From contig DATBFX010000137.1 of NCBI GenBank assembly GCA_036558305.1, positions 1 to 6,688 on the forward strand: 6,688 bases of DNA, in the 5' to 3' direction. Positions 5,500-6,688 of this stretch are shown here, one piece after another (the stretch's first letter is position 1; the number at the start of each line of letters is the position of its first letter). The notes beneath the pieces were generated by a model that was not told the DNA's origin, did no database searches, and saw nothing but the letters and a program-made list of their open reading frames with translations. Made by a program: the position numbers and the translations under genes. This stretch comes from DATBFX01 sp036558305 (GTDB lineage Bacteria; Chloroflexota; Chloroflexia; Thermomicrobiales; UBA6265).

Positions 5500-6688
5500 C
5501 GACCACGGCGCAAGCAAGCACAACACCACTCACCATCCCCACCCCCTCCCTCGTCCTCCTGATCGGCGCCTCCGGATCGGGGAAATCGACCTTTGCCCGC
5601 AAACACTTCTTACCGACGGAGGTCATCTCATCCGATACCTGCCGCGGTCTCGTCTCGGACGACGAGAACAGCCAAGACGCGACCGCGGATGCCTTCGACG
5701 TGCTGCACTCCATCGCCGCCAAGCGACTCAAGCGCGGTCGCCTGACCGTGGTCGACGCCACCAACGTTCAACGCGACGCGCGGGCGCCGCTCGTCCGCCT
5801 GGCGCGCGAGTACCACGTGCTGCCGGTCGCGATCGTCCTCAATCTGCCCGGCCGGATCTGCCGTGAGCGCAACCTCGCGCGGCCGGACCGCACCTTCGGC
5901 CCGCACGTCATCCACCGCCAGACCGAAGCCCTCCGCCAATCGCTGCGCGATCTGAGTCGTGAGGGATTCCGGCACGTCCACGTCCTCTCCTCACCGGAGG
6001 AGATCGACGCCGCCACGATCGTCCGCCAACGCCTCTGGGTCGACCGCCGCGATGACCACGGTCCTTTCGACATCATCGGCGACGTCCACGGCTGTTTCGA
6101 CGAACTCCAAGACCTGCTCGACGACCTGGGCTATGACGTCGATGCCGTCACATGTGACTCCGGCGAGGTGCGCTACGACGTGCGACCTCCCGCCGGACGG
6201 ACCGCGATCTTCCTCGGCGACCTCACCGACCGCGGTCCGAACAGCGTCGACGTCCTCAAGCTGGTGATGGACATGGTCGCGGCGGGACACGCCCTCTGCC
6301 TACCCGGCAACCACGACGACAAGCTGCTCCGGAAACTGCAGGGCCGCAACGTCCGCGTCGCACACGGTCTGGCCGGTACCCTGGAGCAACTCGACCGGGA
6401 ATCGCCCGCGTTCCGGGCCCGCGTCGCCTCCTTCCTCGACGGTCTGGTCAGCCATTACACCCTCGACGACGGCAAACTCGTCGTCGCCCATGCCGGTCTC
6501 AAAGAGGAGTACCAGGGACGCGCTTCGAAGGCGGTCCGCGACTTCGCCCTCTACGGCGACGTCACCGGCGAATCGGACGACGAGGGCTTCCCGATCCGCG
6601 GCGATTGGGCGGCCGGCTACCGCGGCGCGGCGATGGTGGTCTACGGTCACTCCGCCGTCGTCGCACCGGAATGGCTCAACAACACGAT
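5496..6688 (+). CDS. pnkp: Pnkp: RNA 5'-kinase / 2',3'-phosphatase (ligase domain beyond the window)
   Basis: 397 residues are visible; the family is about 850, with kinase, phosphatase and ligase modules. The kinase (about 18-175) has P-loop G-A-S-G-S-G-K-S-T (24-32), S-S-D-x-C-R with D47 and R50, D-A-T-N (87-90) and R125. It phosphorylates the 5'-OH end. The binuclear metallophosphatase (from about 193) shows G-D-V-H-G with D196 and H198, G-D-L-T-D-R-G with D242 and R246, G-N-H-D with N272 and H273, H332 (V-A-H-A-G) and H385 (Y-G-H-S). It removes 2',3'-cyclic or 3' phosphate. These residues sit at a constant +9 offset from the Clostridium thermocellum Pnkp numbers as I recall them, so nothing has been lost or inserted. 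The ligase, which needs Hen1 to be activated, should follow off the right edge. The start is set by the ATGA overlap and by L-T-I-P ahead of the P-loop strand, a family feature. Confidence 0.95.
   Translation, partial: MTTTAQASTTPLTIPTPSLVLLIGASGSGKSTFARKHFLPTEVISSDTCRGLVSDDENSQDATADAFDVLHSIAAKRLKRGRLTVVDATNVQRDARAPLVRLAREYHVLPVAIVLNLPGRICRERNLARPDRTFGPHVIHRQTEALRQSLRDLSREGFRHVHVLSSPEEIDAATIVRQRLWVDRRDDHGPFDIIGDVHGCFDELQDLLDDLGYDVDAVTCDSGEVRYDVRPPAGRTAIFLGDLTDRGPNSVDVLKLVMDMVAAGHALCLPGNHDDKLLRKLQGRNVRVAHGLAGTLEQLDRESPAFRARVASFLDGLVSHYTLDDGKLVVAHAGLKEEYQGRASKAVRDFALYGDVTGESDDEGFPIRGDWAAGYRGAAMVVYGHSAVVAPEWLNNT

Overview
The window is GC-rich bacterial DNA with an accessory, surface-plus-RNA-repair character. 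Codon use, the style of the Cys-rich prealbumin-like repeats and the sortase domain suggest Chloroflexota (Thermomicrobia-like). This is an inference from memory of protein style; an actinobacterial or other GC-rich host is not excluded.

Left part, minus strand (1-2595, running off the left edge): a long secreted protein. It has an N-terminal signal peptide, five tandem Cna-B/SpaA-like domains of about 105-128 residues, a Pro/Lys-rich linker carrying an FPNTG sorting-type motif, and the start of a sortase domain. The catalytic Cys and Arg of the sortase lie outside the window. Every repeat keeps four cysteines, and Lys/Asn plus an acidic residue at the places used for intramolecular isopeptide bonds in Cna-B domains. 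Directly upstream on the same strand is a probable 35-residue single-pass membrane protein (2643-2750) with a strong Shine-Dalgarno.

Middle (about 2751-3120): a divergent intergenic region with several GC-rich hairpins and no gene or promoter I can defend.

Right part, plus strand (3121-6688, running off the right edge): a three-gene operon. The outer genes are the bacterial RNA-repair pair Hen1 (3'-terminal RNA ribose 2'-O-methyltransferase) and Pnkp (polynucleotide kinase-phosphatase-ligase; kinase and most of the phosphatase are visible). In known systems these two form a complex that heals, methylates and seals ribotoxin-cut RNA, so the repaired site resists a second cut. All the active-site residues I could place are intact. 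Between them sits a 313-residue DUF1963/YwqG-like gene with clearly lower third-position GC than its neighbours. Its stop overlaps the pnkp start by ATGA, so it looks like a transferred gene that has been built into the repair operon and translationally coupled to pnkp.

The most interesting items are the extra gene inside the repair operon, the protein that combines sortase substrate-like repeats, a sorting motif and a sortase domain in one chain, and the small membrane ORF ahead of it.
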